Positions 37,132 to 48,569 of a stretch of 64,000 nucleotides of DNA are shown piece after piece. This DNA comes from CAZBUK01 sp964495085 (lineage in GTDB: Bacteria > Bacteroidota > Ignavibacteria > T3Sed10-11). Each line of letters starts with the position of its first letter. The stretch's first letter is position 1. The position numbers and the translations under genes are program-made. The notes below the pieces were generated by a model. It saw only the letters and a program-made list of their open reading frames with translations. It made no database searches and was not told the DNA's origin. The stretch is taken from assembly GCA_964495085.1 (NCBI GenBank), contig CAZBUK010000012.1:1-64000 (forward strand), given 5' to 3'.

Positions 37132-37900
37132 AATCCGCTAATTTCCCGGCAATCGCCGCCAGCCTCTCTTCAGCTTTTTTCCGTGCAGCCGCCGGAGCAT
37201 CCGACCCGAGTACCTCCCTGTAGTACCTCGCAGCCTCTTCATACAGAGCCAGCTGCTCAAGCGTTTCTGCGGTAAAGAGGAGTGCACCCGGCCTGTATCC
37301 CCCGACCGGATACAATCGCAGTGTTTCCCTGGTTTTGAGCAATGCCGAGCCGACAAACTTTTGTTCAGCTAGAAAATGGGCGCCGTTCATTCTCAACCGT
37401 ATCCTGTCCGATTCGGTCACACCGCCATCGGCTGCTGTTCCCTCGCCGTCTCTCCGCTCACCATGCAGCACTGTTGTGTGAGGCAACGGGCGGTCGCCGC
37501 CCGGCCGGTCGGGAACCGAAAGCATATCCTCCATTGCAAGACGGAGAAGGAGCTCGGTCCGGTCGAATTCCCTGAAATCGGATCCGTCGACCTGCGTCTC
37601 GGCAGGTATCGTATATTGCTCGCCGTTCGGCACTCTTACCATGACAGATGTGCGCCTGCCGGTCCTGATCGAATCTGTCGGTCTCACCCGCATCTCCGGG
37701 AGCAGTTGATTCCATTCTTCGGCTACTCCCGCACGAACCCATGCCTCGCCGGTGACCCGGACGACGATCAGGTCACGGTCCGCATCCGGTCCGGCCTCCG
37801 ATGCCGATCCGAGACAGAGCAGAAAAAGGAGTAAAAACGTTCCGGACCGCAATTTCCGGACGTTACATTCGCGGTATATCGACAATGCGTACCCAGCCAT
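37130..37900 (-). CDS. FecR-like periplasmic/envelope protein
   Basis: Protein of unknown role with a signal peptide (KLRSGTFLLLFLLCLGSASEA) and a FecR-like domain (about 45-115: VVRVTGEAWVRAG, RVRPTDSIRTGRRTSVMVRVPNG). The C-terminal part (about 185-256) is helical and TPR-like (EQLALYEEAARYYREVLG). I chose ATG 37900 because AGGAGG lies nine bases upstream; a longer reading to 38023 lacks a signal peptide at its N-terminus. It overlaps the upstream gene by 38 bp. No ECF sigma factor is nearby, so a FecR anti-sigma role is unlikely. Confidence 0.75.
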   Translation of the reverse strand: MAGYALSIYRECNVRKLRSGTFLLLFLLCLGSASEAGPDADRDLIVVRVTGEAWVRAGVAEEWNQLLPEMRVRPTDSIRTGRRTSVMVRVPNGEQYTIPAETQVDGSDFREFDRTELLLRLAMEDMLSVPDRPGGDRPLPHTTVLHGERRDGEGTAADGGVTESDRIRLRMNGAHFLAEQKFVGSALLKTRETLRLYPVGGYRPGALLFTAETLEQLALYEEAARYYREVLGSDAPAAARKKAEERLAAIAGKLAD

Positions 37901-39869
37901 GTACCAGTCCTCCTGAAATAATTGCTTCGTTGTAAAATGATTCTGCTCCGATGGACCACGCGCGTTCAAATCCCTGTCCCATCGCCGTCGTTTCGAGCGG
38001 AATCCACGCGGTTTCGATCCCAAACTCGTTTCTCCGGACAGTATACCGCTTCGGATTTAACGAAATATTATGAGCCTCTTCAGGTTTCAATCCCGAATCG
38101 ATCATAAGGTAGACGTGTGCATTCTGCGGCCGATCCGGAGGAATCACGTCGACGAAAGCCGCCGCTATGCCGACACTTGCAAGAATGCTCGCAAAGGCGA
38201 CGGCCATGTCATCGCAATCGCCCCCCCGGATGTCGAGCGTCTCAGCGGGGTATTGAACACGGTTATGAGTTTTTCTCGGATCGCTGACGTATAATAATCT
38301 CGACGCAAATGTATCGAATAGGAACCGGATTTTCTCGAACTGGCCGGCGCCGGGAGTCGTACCAATCTCCTGTTCCCGTCGGTTATGCAGCGCCTCGCGG
38401 GTAAATCGTAATATTTGCGGATCTTCCGGAGTAACGAAATACCGGAGAGATAGTATGTCCCCGTTCCAATCATTCCTTCCATGCACAATCAACGGCGTCT
38501 GGCGCTTATCGTCGTAATCGGGAGCGGCAGTCGCTTTCACGTAGATCTCCGCGGTCTTTATTGAATAACTGATGACGCTTCTGATAGTCTCGTTAAAGAG
38601 AGCGATGACCGGTATTTCGGCGACCTCGCCGGGAAGCATGTAATGAGAGCGTGTCTCGGTAGCCCGGTCCATAATGCTTTTTACGAAAAAACCGACCCTC
38701 GTCTCGACGGGCTTCTGAGAAATATTTCTGACTCGAACCTTCGCAAGCGGACGATAGGCATGGATCTCATAGGACGAGGGATAGACATCCCCTATAATTT
38801 CCACGCTTTCAATCCGAACGAGTTGTGCGTGCATCATCCCCAGTTGGAGTCTGAACGAAAGGTCGAACCGATTGCCGGTGAAATGATTATAACCGATGTC
38901 CTCGATGCGGTGCTGGAATAATGCATCGACCGGCGTACCTCTTTCACGGAATTCTCTGTCGACGAACATAAGATAGCTGGCATCGAAACTGATCGACCCC
39001 AGGTTAACGCCGATACCGGCGGCGAGGGCCTCCGGCAGAGACGGGGTTTTCAGATTCCCGTAGAATCCCCCCCGCAGCATTGCCTGCTCGAAGAGCTGCC
39101 ATTCGTTTCCGATGGCAATACGTCCGCGGGTATCGCCGTCGACTGTTATTCTTATACCGGACAAACCTTTATAGAGAACTCCCGCCCGCAGATATTTCTG
39201 GGGATTCATTCCGAAGTTTTTGAAGTCTGCCGGGAATTCGTCTTCATGAACCGTTATAAGGTTTTTCGCCGCAAGGCCGATCACGAACCGGCTATCGTAC
39301 TCATACATCAGGCCGATATCAAAAGTCCAGAATGGTGCATGGTGCATTTCGGTAGCTATCCGGAGCGTATCGGTTCCGGATATTTCCGGATCGGCAAGTC
39401 GTTGTTGTATATAACGGGCGGATAATCCACCAGCCAGCGTGGGATGCAGTATCCGGGCGAAGCCGATGGAATAGGCCTGGCTATACTCGATCCGGCGGCG
39501 GAGAAATTCCGGCACGTCATCGGCTTCGAAGGGTACAAGCAGTTCGGTCGAAATGCTGAATTTTCGGTACGCACCGGGGGCGTATCTGAAACCGATTGCC
39601 GAATATTCCGATATTCGTTTTCCGATCGATCCGTCATTAAAGAAGGGGCCCGTTAAATTATTGCCTCCGATAGATTCGAGGAAACTGCTGAACCGGATCT
39701 CCCAGTCTCTGATATGAACGAGACCTGCGGGATTCCAATCGAGAGCGGAGAGATCTGCGGTCCCCGCAGTGAAAGCTCCCAGCGATACCGATCGGGGCGA
39801 CGCGAGATGCTGAGGGTAGAGCGGCATCGCTATCGCTATCGTCAAGTATATGAGCAGGTATCTCTTCAT
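37863..39869 (-). CDS. PorV-like outer-membrane protein fused to a transglutaminase-like domain
   Basis: I know no named homologue. After a signal peptide (LLIYLTIAIAMPLYPQ), residues about 20-330 look like the PorV/UPF0164 barrel type: SPRSVSLGAFTAGTADLSAL, DWNPAGL, alternating strands, and GLSARYIQQRL. The middle (about 345-470) is a beta-sandwich-like region. Residues about 500-668 are transglutaminase-like, with a plausible triad C552 (GGDCDD), H585 (NAHVYL) and E626 (WIPLETT). The product probably sits in the outer membrane with a papain-fold domain on one side; protease or crosslinking activity is inference. It overlaps the FecR-like gene and lies 99 bp after a lipoprotein gene. Confidence 0.75.
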   Translation of the reverse strand: MKRYLLIYLTIAIAMPLYPQHLASPRSVSLGAFTAGTADLSALDWNPAGLVHIRDWEIRFSSFLESIGGNNLTGPFFNDGSIGKRISEYSAIGFRYAPGAYRKFSISTELLVPFEADDVPEFLRRRIEYSQAYSIGFARILHPTLAGGLSARYIQQRLADPEISGTDTLRIATEMHHAPFWTFDIGLMYEYDSRFVIGLAAKNLITVHEDEFPADFKNFGMNPQKYLRAGVLYKGLSGIRITVDGDTRGRIAIGNEWQLFEQAMLRGGFYGNLKTPSLPEALAAGIGVNLGSISFDASYLMFVDREFRERGTPVDALFQHRIEDIGYNHFTGNRFDLSFRLQLGMMHAQLVRIESVEIIGDVYPSSYEIHAYRPLAKVRVRNISQKPVETRVGFFVKSIMDRATETRSHYMLPGEVAEIPVIALFNETIRSVISYSIKTAEIYVKATAAPDYDDKRQTPLIVHGRNDWNGDILSLRYFVTPEDPQILRFTREALHNRREQEIGTTPGAGQFEKIRFLFDTFASRLLYVSDPRKTHNRVQYPAETLDIRGGDCDDMAVAFASILASVGIAAAFVDVIPPDRPQNAHVYLMIDSGLKPEEAHNISLNPKRYTVRRNEFGIETAWIPLETTAMGQGFERAWSIGAESFYNEAIISGGLVHGWVRIVDIPRM

Positions 39870-39907
39870 AATTTCTTAGTGATCGCCTGTTGTCTGTATA
39901 AAATACC

Positions 39908-39938
39908 AGGCCGGTCGTCCCCCGAAAAAGACCGGCCT
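39908..39938 (-). terminator. Strong inverted repeat, probable terminator or attenuator
   Basis: Perfect 9-bp arms AGGCCGGTC and GACCGGCCT with a 13-base loop lie between two minus-strand genes. On the minus strand GGTATTTTATA follows the stem, a weak U-tract. It may reduce read-through from 39969 to the fusion gene. Confidence 0.55.
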
Positions 39939-39968
39939 GTCAATCGGGAGCACCGTTACATCGACGCA

Positions 39969-40985
39969 TTATTGTACGATGAACGGGACTCCCCAGTAAT
40001 TGGATTCAACTGCCGCTGACGAACTGTGGAGCGTACCGTTCGAGAGGACTTCGATTATCGACGATACCTTGCCGCGGTATAGTCCCGGCAGCCATTCGGT
40101 TGCGTAGGTGCGTTCGTAGGTGCCGTTGCCTCTGTCGGTTTCGGATACCAACGCCATGCGTGCTCTGTTCTGAAGTCCGGTCCTGAGACCCGGCGAAGCC
40201 CCCGGTCCCTGCATTCCTCCGCCGTGCCTCAGAAACACTTCTTCGCGCTCATCCGAGCTCGTATAGGAACTCACGATCGTAACTTCTATTCCGGTTCGAA
40301 CGTTTCCGTTAGGATCGAAGTCGACCCGTTGTATGTCCCGGTTGCCGAAACCTATACGAAAGAATTTCTCTGTCGGCAATTCATATCGTGCCGGAGTATC
40401 CTGGCTGCGGAATTTAATGTTCACGGAGGTGATTTTGAAATTTCTCTCCTCCGTTCCGCCATTGACCATTGATACTGCCACCATTCTCCAGTCATTCTCC
40501 GGAATCCCCGTATCGGCAACTTTCAGGAACATGGCTCTGCGCTTGTTCGTTTCTATAAGTGGTTTTTCTACTATACCGTTTGATATGAGACGTATCGACT
40601 CGGTCGCATACAGGATCTTGAAGGTACCGGTGATCGTCCGAATCATCGTCACGACCGCGAGCGTATCGTTCCTCAACTCGTATTCGAATTCCCTCTCTAT
40701 CGAAGCGACGATCCTGCCGAATCTTCGGGGATAGATACGATCGTCCGATGGCAAGGCGCCTGATTTCGATATCTCGTCGGCATCGCCGTCGTCCAGGATA
40801 TTTTCTTCGCTCCTGAAGAATTCATCGTTCAGCATCACCTCGCGAAAATAAGCCTGGGCGTCCTCGAAACGGTTCAGAGGTATCTCACCGGGCACTTCGC
40901 ATCCCGCGAAGATGAGCATGAGATACATTACCGGAATAAATCCGATACGCACATATGAAAGAGCTATCCGGGATTTCATTAGCAT
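39969..40985 (-). CDS. Lipoprotein of unknown function
   Basis: I do not recognise a family. It has a lipoprotein signal (FIPVMYLMLIFAGC) with Cys as the first mature residue. The 310 residues after it are beta-rich and contain no known motif; segments such as FEYELRNDTLAVVTMIRTI and GNGTYERTYATEWLPG suggest sandwich-like domains. It lies 21 bp after the DUF4382 lipoprotein gene and is probably cotranscribed with it, perhaps from the -24/-12 element upstream of that gene. Confidence 0.7.
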   Translation of the reverse strand: MLMKSRIALSYVRIGFIPVMYLMLIFAGCEVPGEIPLNRFEDAQAYFREVMLNDEFFRSEENILDDGDADEISKSGALPSDDRIYPRRFGRIVASIEREFEYELRNDTLAVVTMIRTITGTFKILYATESIRLISNGIVEKPLIETNKRRAMFLKVADTGIPENDWRMVAVSMVNGGTEERNFKITSVNIKFRSQDTPARYELPTEKFFRIGFGNRDIQRVDFDPNGNVRTGIEVTIVSSYTSSDEREEVFLRHGGGMQGPGASPGLRTGLQNRARMALVSETDRGNGTYERTYATEWLPGLYRGKVSSIIEVLSNGTLHSSSAAVESNYWGVPFIVQ

Positions 40986-41006
40986 TTCCTTCGCGCTGAG
41001 AGAGCG

Positions 41007-41804
41007 CTATTCCGTTTCCGTCAATACGATCGTACCCGCATCGGTCGTTTCGCCGACCTGTACGACGAGACCCGTGATGTGTTCCGCCTGATATCCTTCC
41101 GCTTCAACGGTCAATGAGTATGTCCCCTGCGGAATACCGATGAACTTAAAGGATCCGTCGGCAATATCGGGATAGACAGAGGTCACGGTCTCCTCTCCCG
41201 AATACAAGATCACTACCGAGCCGGCGTCGTCTTGCTGAATCGAGCCGCGTATTGCGCCCGTCTGCGCGAGCGCTTCGACGCGTATGACCGGTTTCAGCAT
41301 GTACCCGAGAGCCGATGAATGAATAGAATGATGGACGTCGAAATCCAGGAGCAGCTCATAGGTATAGTCCGGTTCGATATCGAATGCATGGACGAGCTTC
41401 ACTCCTGTTTGTTCCCCGCTCGAAATAGTCAGCGGATATGAATTTCCTCCGGTCAGCACATTGCTACCCTCATTGATTATCAGCCGGAGTTGCGTGTAAA
41501 AACCTGCTTCGAGATGCGCATCCCCGAGCACCGCAGTGACTCCGTTCGATAATTCAAGAAGATCGAATGTCTGCGGTTCGTCGTTTACAACAAACCATCC
41601 GCCCCCCTCTTTGTGAGCTTCAACCCGGCTGATCGAGATATTTACCTCGTCAAATTGACCCGGCGCATCGGATATATAAATGACCAATCTGCCCGACGAT
41701 CCCGGTGCTACGCCGTCCGATTCACAACCGAGTACCGACAGCCAGAGCAGTATGAACAGGACCGCACTGATCCACCTTATTTCACGAATTTGCTTCGTTT
41801 TCAT
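41007..41804 (-). CDS. DUF4382 lipoprotein with C-terminal carboxypeptidase-regulatory-like domain
   Basis: Envelope lipoprotein of unknown function. The signal ends in LWLSVLGC. Residues about 35-175 match DUF4382: GRLVIYISDAPGQFDEVNIS, FDLLELSNGVTAVLGDAHL, GFYTQLRLII and GYMLKPVIRVE. The last 80 residues form a carboxypeptidase-regulatory-like sandwich (IRGSIQQDDAGSVVIL, FIGIPQGTYSLTVEAEGY). AGGGG lies upstream of the ATG. It starts the small operon directly behind the sigma-54 activator gene and has a good -24/-12 sequence 56 bp upstream. Confidence 0.85.
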   Translation of the reverse strand: MKTKQIREIRWISAVLFILLWLSVLGCESDGVAPGSSGRLVIYISDAPGQFDEVNISISRVEAHKEGGGWFVVNDEPQTFDLLELSNGVTAVLGDAHLEAGFYTQLRLIINEGSNVLTGGNSYPLTISSGEQTGVKLVHAFDIEPDYTYELLLDFDVHHSIHSSALGYMLKPVIRVEALAQTGAIRGSIQQDDAGSVVILYSGEETVTSVYPDIADGSFKFIGIPQGTYSLTVEAEGYQAEHITGLVVQVGETTDAGTIVLTETE

Positions 41805-41859
41805 TGATTTTCCCCTGTAATATATAATACATATTCCTTATTTGTACTTCATAATATGC

Positions 41860-41874
41860 TCAAATACCGTGCCA
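41860..41874 (-). promoter_or_regulatory. Sigma-54 (-24/-12) promoter of the DUF4382 lipoprotein gene
   Basis: On the minus strand TGGCACG (41874-41868), four bases, then TTGA (41863-41860). The GG and the -12 G are separated by the required 10 bp, and only the last base of TTGC differs. It predicts an mRNA start near 41848, giving a leader of about 44 bases. The adjacent upstream gene encodes a sigma-54 activator. Confidence 0.6.
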
Positions 41875-41988
41875 GTAATAAAGAGAGTTTATATGTATCT
41901 GAATTTGCTGGAGATAAGTCGAATCAGGTAATTTTTACCCGGGTATGTAATGCGGGAATTCGATTAATGAAGTGCGGGAAAAACGGTT

Positions 41989-44604
<2,616 letters not shown>

Positions 44605-44625
44605 ACGCAGATCACCTGTCCGGGA

Positions 44626-45858
44626 TTAGTTCGGTTGAAGCCAGGTTTCGGGATTTTGTTTCTCCCTGTCCTTCCAGACCTCGAAATGAATGACGCTGCC
44701 GCTTATCGATTCACCCGACCTGCCTATCATATCTCCCGCGAGCGCCCGGTCTCCGACTGCCACCAGAATTTCCGACAGGTTCGCATAGACGGTGCGGTAA
44801 CCGTCGAAATGATGAAGGATGACGAGATTGCCGTACGAGGGGAGCCACCAGATCATAGCGACATCGCCTTCAGCGACCGCATACACAGGACTCTCGACGG
44901 GAGTCTTTATGTCCACGCCGGTATTCTGAGTAACCGTTTTCAGTACCGGGTGGACCTGTTCGCCGAACTTTGAGGCTATCTGTCCGTTCCGAACCGGCCA
45001 CGGTAATTTTCCCTGCAACTCTATAAACGGCGTACCGGGAGGAATCGCTTCGACCGGTATACCCTCCCGCGCCAATCCCGTTTCACCCTCGATCCGCCTT
45101 CGCTCGCGTTCGATCAGTTCGGCGATGAGACGCCGGAGATCCTGTTCCGCCTGTTGCCTGCGGGTAAGTTCTCTCTCGAAGTTTGTCTTGTTCTTCCGTA
45201 CCGAGGTGAGAATATTCCGCCGCTCGACGGTCCGGTCGGCAAGCCTCTTTTCCTCCTGCTGCTTTTCGCGTATGACCCGCCGCTGCGAAGCGAGAGCAAC
45301 ATCGAGGTTCGCTTCCTGAGCCTGCAGCTCCTCCTGTTTATAGACCAGCTCCGCAAGATCACTTCGCCGCTGATCGGAAAATTTCCTGAGATATTCTGCT
45401 CTGACGAGGAACTGATTGACCGTTCCGGAAGCGAGCAGCAATTCCGCATCGCGTATTGTCCCGTTCTTGTATGCGGCGACGACGTAGTTTGCATACTGCT
45501 CTTTGAGTTGTTCAATCTCGCGCTGAAGTGTACGGATGTTTCGCCGCGTCGCGTCTATTTCGCGAACCAGTCGATGCTCTTCCTGTCTCAACTGACGGAG
45601 CAGGTTCCGTAGCAGCGAGCTTTGGCGGTCGAGCGTTTCCAGCAGGTTCAGCGATTCGCGTTCCGACCGGCGCGCTTCCTTTATCTTTTCCTCGTACCCG
45701 GCGATCTCATTCCGGATACCCTCCAGCTCTAACCTGCGGCGTTCGATCTCCGTCTGGGGATCTGAGCCGCGGGTATAGCTGAGGGGGCTTTCGGTTACGA
45801 GCAGACCGGCGGTGAGGAGGATGCACAGCACAGCGGCCGTAATTCCGTTCTTTATCAT
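44626..45858 (-). CDS. EnvC-like coiled-coil/degenerate LytM (M23) protein
   Basis: Periplasmic protein with a signal sequence (AAVLCILLTAGLLV), a long coiled coil (about 35-255) and a C-terminal LytM domain (about 285-408). The zinc ligands of active M23 enzymes are mostly lost: HxGxD is NTGVDI, YAHL is YANL and HLHFE is VIHFE. This resembles E. coli EnvC, which does not cut peptidoglycan but activates amidases during cell separation. An activator role is therefore likely, but no amidase is in the window. It abuts the DUF4292 gene and is followed by the CHASE2 activator. Confidence 0.88.
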   Translation of the reverse strand: MIKNGITAAVLCILLTAGLLVTESPLSYTRGSDPQTEIERRRLELEGIRNEIAGYEEKIKEARRSERESLNLLETLDRQSSLLRNLLRQLRQEEHRLVREIDATRRNIRTLQREIEQLKEQYANYVVAAYKNGTIRDAELLLASGTVNQFLVRAEYLRKFSDQRRSDLAELVYKQEELQAQEANLDVALASQRRVIREKQQEEKRLADRTVERRNILTSVRKNKTNFERELTRRQQAEQDLRRLIAELIERERRRIEGETGLAREGIPVEAIPPGTPFIELQGKLPWPVRNGQIASKFGEQVHPVLKTVTQNTGVDIKTPVESPVYAVAEGDVAMIWWLPSYGNLVILHHFDGYRTVYANLSEILVAVGDRALAGDMIGRSGESISGSVIHFEVWKDREKQNPETWLQPN

Positions 45859-46641
45859 CTACCACCCGATTATTGTTGCGGATTGAGGAATCGTGAAATC
45901 AAAAGAGAGCTCCTCTGTATTCATATCCAGCCGGTCATACGATACCGAGATGCTGGCTCGATCCTTGTGCGATACCAACCGGATTGTCCGTGCCATTGCA
46001 ATACCCCGAACCTCGATGAATTTATCAAACCGTTCCTCTATCAAAGGCCGTCCGCCGATCTCCGAAATAAGCGAGCGCGTAACGACCTTCAGCGTCGGGT
46101 CGATCCAGTATCGCCGTACCCGATCCCCGGACCGGTAGACCATCAGATACTGATCTCCGTCGACTCCGAACTCATCCGGTGTGCGCCGTTCCGAAAAGAT
46201 GTACGTGTTGCCTCCCAGGAACAGATCCATCACGGTGCGGGCATCGACATCCATACGCAGGAAGGATTTGAGGATATCCGTTCTCGGATCCCCGGTGATG
46301 ACCTGATTCTTCAGTCCGTTGTAGAAAAGAAAATTCGTCTGCGAAAGGAAGACCGTTCCGACGTCGATACCGAACGGTCCCCGCAATTTGATGAGCAGAG
46401 AATCAGGATGTTGCAAATTCATCGTGAAGCGGCCGGAGTTCGCGAACTCCGCGGTTTCAATCGAAATAGATCCTCTCGCGTGGAGGGTATTCTTTTTTAA
46501 ATGATTAACGCGTATATTCTCGACCAATTCGAGCGGAGATACCCGATCGGGATCGAGCACCACCCGCGGAGCCGGAGCGCAGGACGTAAGGAACAGGATG
46601 CATACGGCGGCAAGCCCCGTTCCCGGATTCACGAATCTCAT
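45859..46641 (-). CDS. DUF4292/LolB-like outer-membrane lipoprotein
   Basis: Lipoprotein with signal VCILFLTSC. The sequence follows the DUF4292 pattern, which is LolB/LppX-like: NTLHARGSISIETAEFANSGRFTM, DSLLIKLRGPFGIDVGTVFL and RRYWIDPTLKVVTR. Such beta half-barrels carry or accept lipids or lipoproteins. The order TPR lipoprotein, DUF4292, EnvC-like protein recurs in Bacteroidota-related genomes. It overlaps the TPR gene by 4 bp and abuts the EnvC-like gene. Confidence 0.85.
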   Translation of the reverse strand: MRFVNPGTGLAAVCILFLTSCAPAPRVVLDPDRVSPLELVENIRVNHLKKNTLHARGSISIETAEFANSGRFTMNLQHPDSLLIKLRGPFGIDVGTVFLSQTNFLFYNGLKNQVITGDPRTDILKSFLRMDVDARTVMDLFLGGNTYIFSERRTPDEFGVDGDQYLMVYRSGDRVRRYWIDPTLKVVTRSLISEIGGRPLIEERFDKFIEVRGIAMARTIRLVSHKDRASISVSYDRLDMNTEELSFDFTIPQSATIIGW

Positions 46642-48374
46642 AAGGCACCGCGCTCGATTTTATCTCTTACCTTTTCGTTCGAACCGTCCAGGTCCAGGGA
46701 CTTTTTCCAGAATTCCATTGCCTGATCATATTCGTTGAGGTGATAATATATATCGCCCATATGATCGTGGACGACCGCACTGTCGCTGCCAATGTCGATA
46801 GCCCTTCGTATGTATTCTTTCGCCTTTTCCAGGTTGCCGAGTTTGAAGTAAATCCATCCGAGCGTATCGAGATATGCGGTATTCTCAGGCTGCAATTCGA
46901 CTGCTTGTTGGGACATCTCCAGAGCTTCATCCAGTTTATCGTCCCGTTCTGCAAGACTGTAGCTGTAGTTATTCAGCGCGAGATGATTTTCCGGTTCGAG
47001 CTCTATGACGCTCAGATACAGGCTGTCCGATTTTTGGTGATCGTCGACGGTATCGTAGGTTAACGCGAGCATGCTCATCGCATTCGAGTTCTCGGGATTA
47101 AGCCGCACGGAGCGGCTCAGCATATCGATCGCCTCGTCATGTCGATTGAGACGGTTGTACGCCATGCCGAGCATAAAGTGTAAATCAGAATCATCCCCGA
47201 AACGGCTTAGTGCTCTCGTCATATAATCGATCACCCCCTCAAAATTCTCCTCCTGGAACATCAGTTCGGCCGAATAAACCCAGGCATCCCGGTTGTCTGC
47301 GTTCAATTCGGTGACGCGGGTGAAGTGCTGCAATGCCAGCGGAAAATCCTGAACGACCAGCGCGGCGATCCCCCGGAACCAGTAACCCTGTGAAGAATCG
47401 GGATATTGAGAGATGATCGTGTCAAATATCGATTCGGCCAGATACGCAACGCTTGTATCGGCTTCGATATGGCTCAGGTAAATCTGCCCCATCTGGATTT
47501 TCGCCTCCAGGGGGAGATCGGTATCGGTGATGACCGCGTTCAGGTACCTGGCCGCGGTGTCGAAATCCTTCATCGAAATATAAACGTCCACCAGCGAGGT
47601 GAGAATTTCGAGATCATCGGGATGGACTTCGTACAATTCTCTGAATATTTCGGATGCACGATCGTAATCGCCGCCTCTGAGATAGGTGTTTCCGAGCGTG
47701 ATCATGAGCGATTCGTTCGAGGGGTCGATCTCCAGCATCCTGCCGATCATCTCTGCCGCGTCCCCATGCCGGCCGAGCGTATTATAAATATCCGCGACCT
47801 GGGCGAGAACCTCGATCTGGTCTCCCCACCTGTTCAGAATCGTCTTGTATACTTCAAGAGCTTTGAGCGGGCGTTTGATCTCATACAGCCGTGCAAGGCT
47901 GTAATAATAATTCACGTTGTTGGAATCGAGCGAGACGATCGATTCGTATTGTTCGATCGCCAGATCGAGCTCATGTGCATTGAGATAAACCCGGGCGAGA
48001 TTCTCCCGGTAAGAAATGTTGGATTCCTCTCTCTTAACCGCTTCTCTCCCCGCCTCGGCAGCCTGCGCGAGTTTTCCGAGTTCGAGATAATTCTTAGAGA
48101 GCGCATAGTAAATAGCTCCGTTCTCGTCGAATCTGAGCGCTTCCGAATATGCGGTGATGGCTTTTTCATGTTCTCCCTGCATCTCGAAAAGCGACCCGTC
48201 TACGAAATGCTGTGTAGCACGCTGACGCAGCTCGGCTTTCTGCTCGGGAGTGAGCTCTTTTTCCGTTTCAGTTGCCTTGCTCGAGCTTGATGAGCCGGCA
48301 CATCCTGAGCAGAGCAATGAAAGCGATACCATCAGGCATAGCACCACAGGTATCGCCGATTCGTACCTCCTCAT
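46638..48374 (-). CDS. TPR-repeat lipoprotein
   Basis: Large TPR protein of the envelope. Start at ATG 48374 gives a signal peptide ending SLSLLCSGC followed by a Ser-rich linker (AGSSSSSKATETEK); an in-frame start at 48431 would bury it. About thirteen TPR units follow, from HFVDGSLFEMQGEHEKAITAY to YHLNEYDQAMEFWKKSL. It is the first gene of the operon with DUF4292, EnvC-like and CHASE2 activator genes. It probably organises an envelope complex; the partner is unknown. Confidence 0.85.
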   Translation of the reverse strand: MRRYESAIPVVLCLMVSLSLLCSGCAGSSSSSKATETEKELTPEQKAELRQRATQHFVDGSLFEMQGEHEKAITAYSEALRFDENGAIYYALSKNYLELGKLAQAAEAGREAVKREESNISYRENLARVYLNAHELDLAIEQYESIVSLDSNNVNYYYSLARLYEIKRPLKALEVYKTILNRWGDQIEVLAQVADIYNTLGRHGDAAEMIGRMLEIDPSNESLMITLGNTYLRGGDYDRASEIFRELYEVHPDDLEILTSLVDVYISMKDFDTAARYLNAVITDTDLPLEAKIQMGQIYLSHIEADTSVAYLAESIFDTIISQYPDSSQGYWFRGIAALVVQDFPLALQHFTRVTELNADNRDAWVYSAELMFQEENFEGVIDYMTRALSRFGDDSDLHFMLGMAYNRLNRHDEAIDMLSRSVRLNPENSNAMSMLALTYDTVDDHQKSDSLYLSVIELEPENHLALNNYSYSLAERDDKLDEALEMSQQAVELQPENTAYLDTLGWIYFKLGNLEKAKEYIRRAIDIGSDSAVVHDHMGDIYYHLNEYDQAMEFWKKSLDLDGSNEKVRDKIERGAL

Positions 48375-48433
48375 ATGTATAACCCGTCGATAAATAGGTG
48401 TCGAAATCTGAACAATCAAAAAATATATCAAAT

Positions 48434-48475
48434 TTGGTATTGAATAACAAATCCATGGAAGTCTTTTAATACCAA
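48434..48475. promoter_or_regulatory. Inverted repeat in the divergent control region
   Basis: TTGGTATT (48434-48441) and AATACCAA (48468-48475) form perfect 8-bp arms 26 bp apart between the divergent TPR lipoprotein and CpoB-like genes. It may be a regulator site; the spacing is long for a hairpin. Confidence 0.3.
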
Positions 48476-48486
48476 TTTAATTGCCA
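48472..48486 (-). promoter_or_regulatory. Weak sigma-54-like site of the TPR lipoprotein operon
   Basis: On the minus strand TGGCA (48486-48482) and TTGG (48475-48472) have GG-N10-GG spacing, close to the consensus GG-N10-GC. It is about 98 bp from the ATG. If real, the operon that ends in the sigma-54 activator would control itself. Confidence 0.3.
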
Positions 48487-48569
48487 CTTGATTTTACTAT
48501 TTTACTTTAATAACTTCACTTAACTTTATGCTCCGCAATACATTCATAACTAAAGATATAGGAGTGAAC

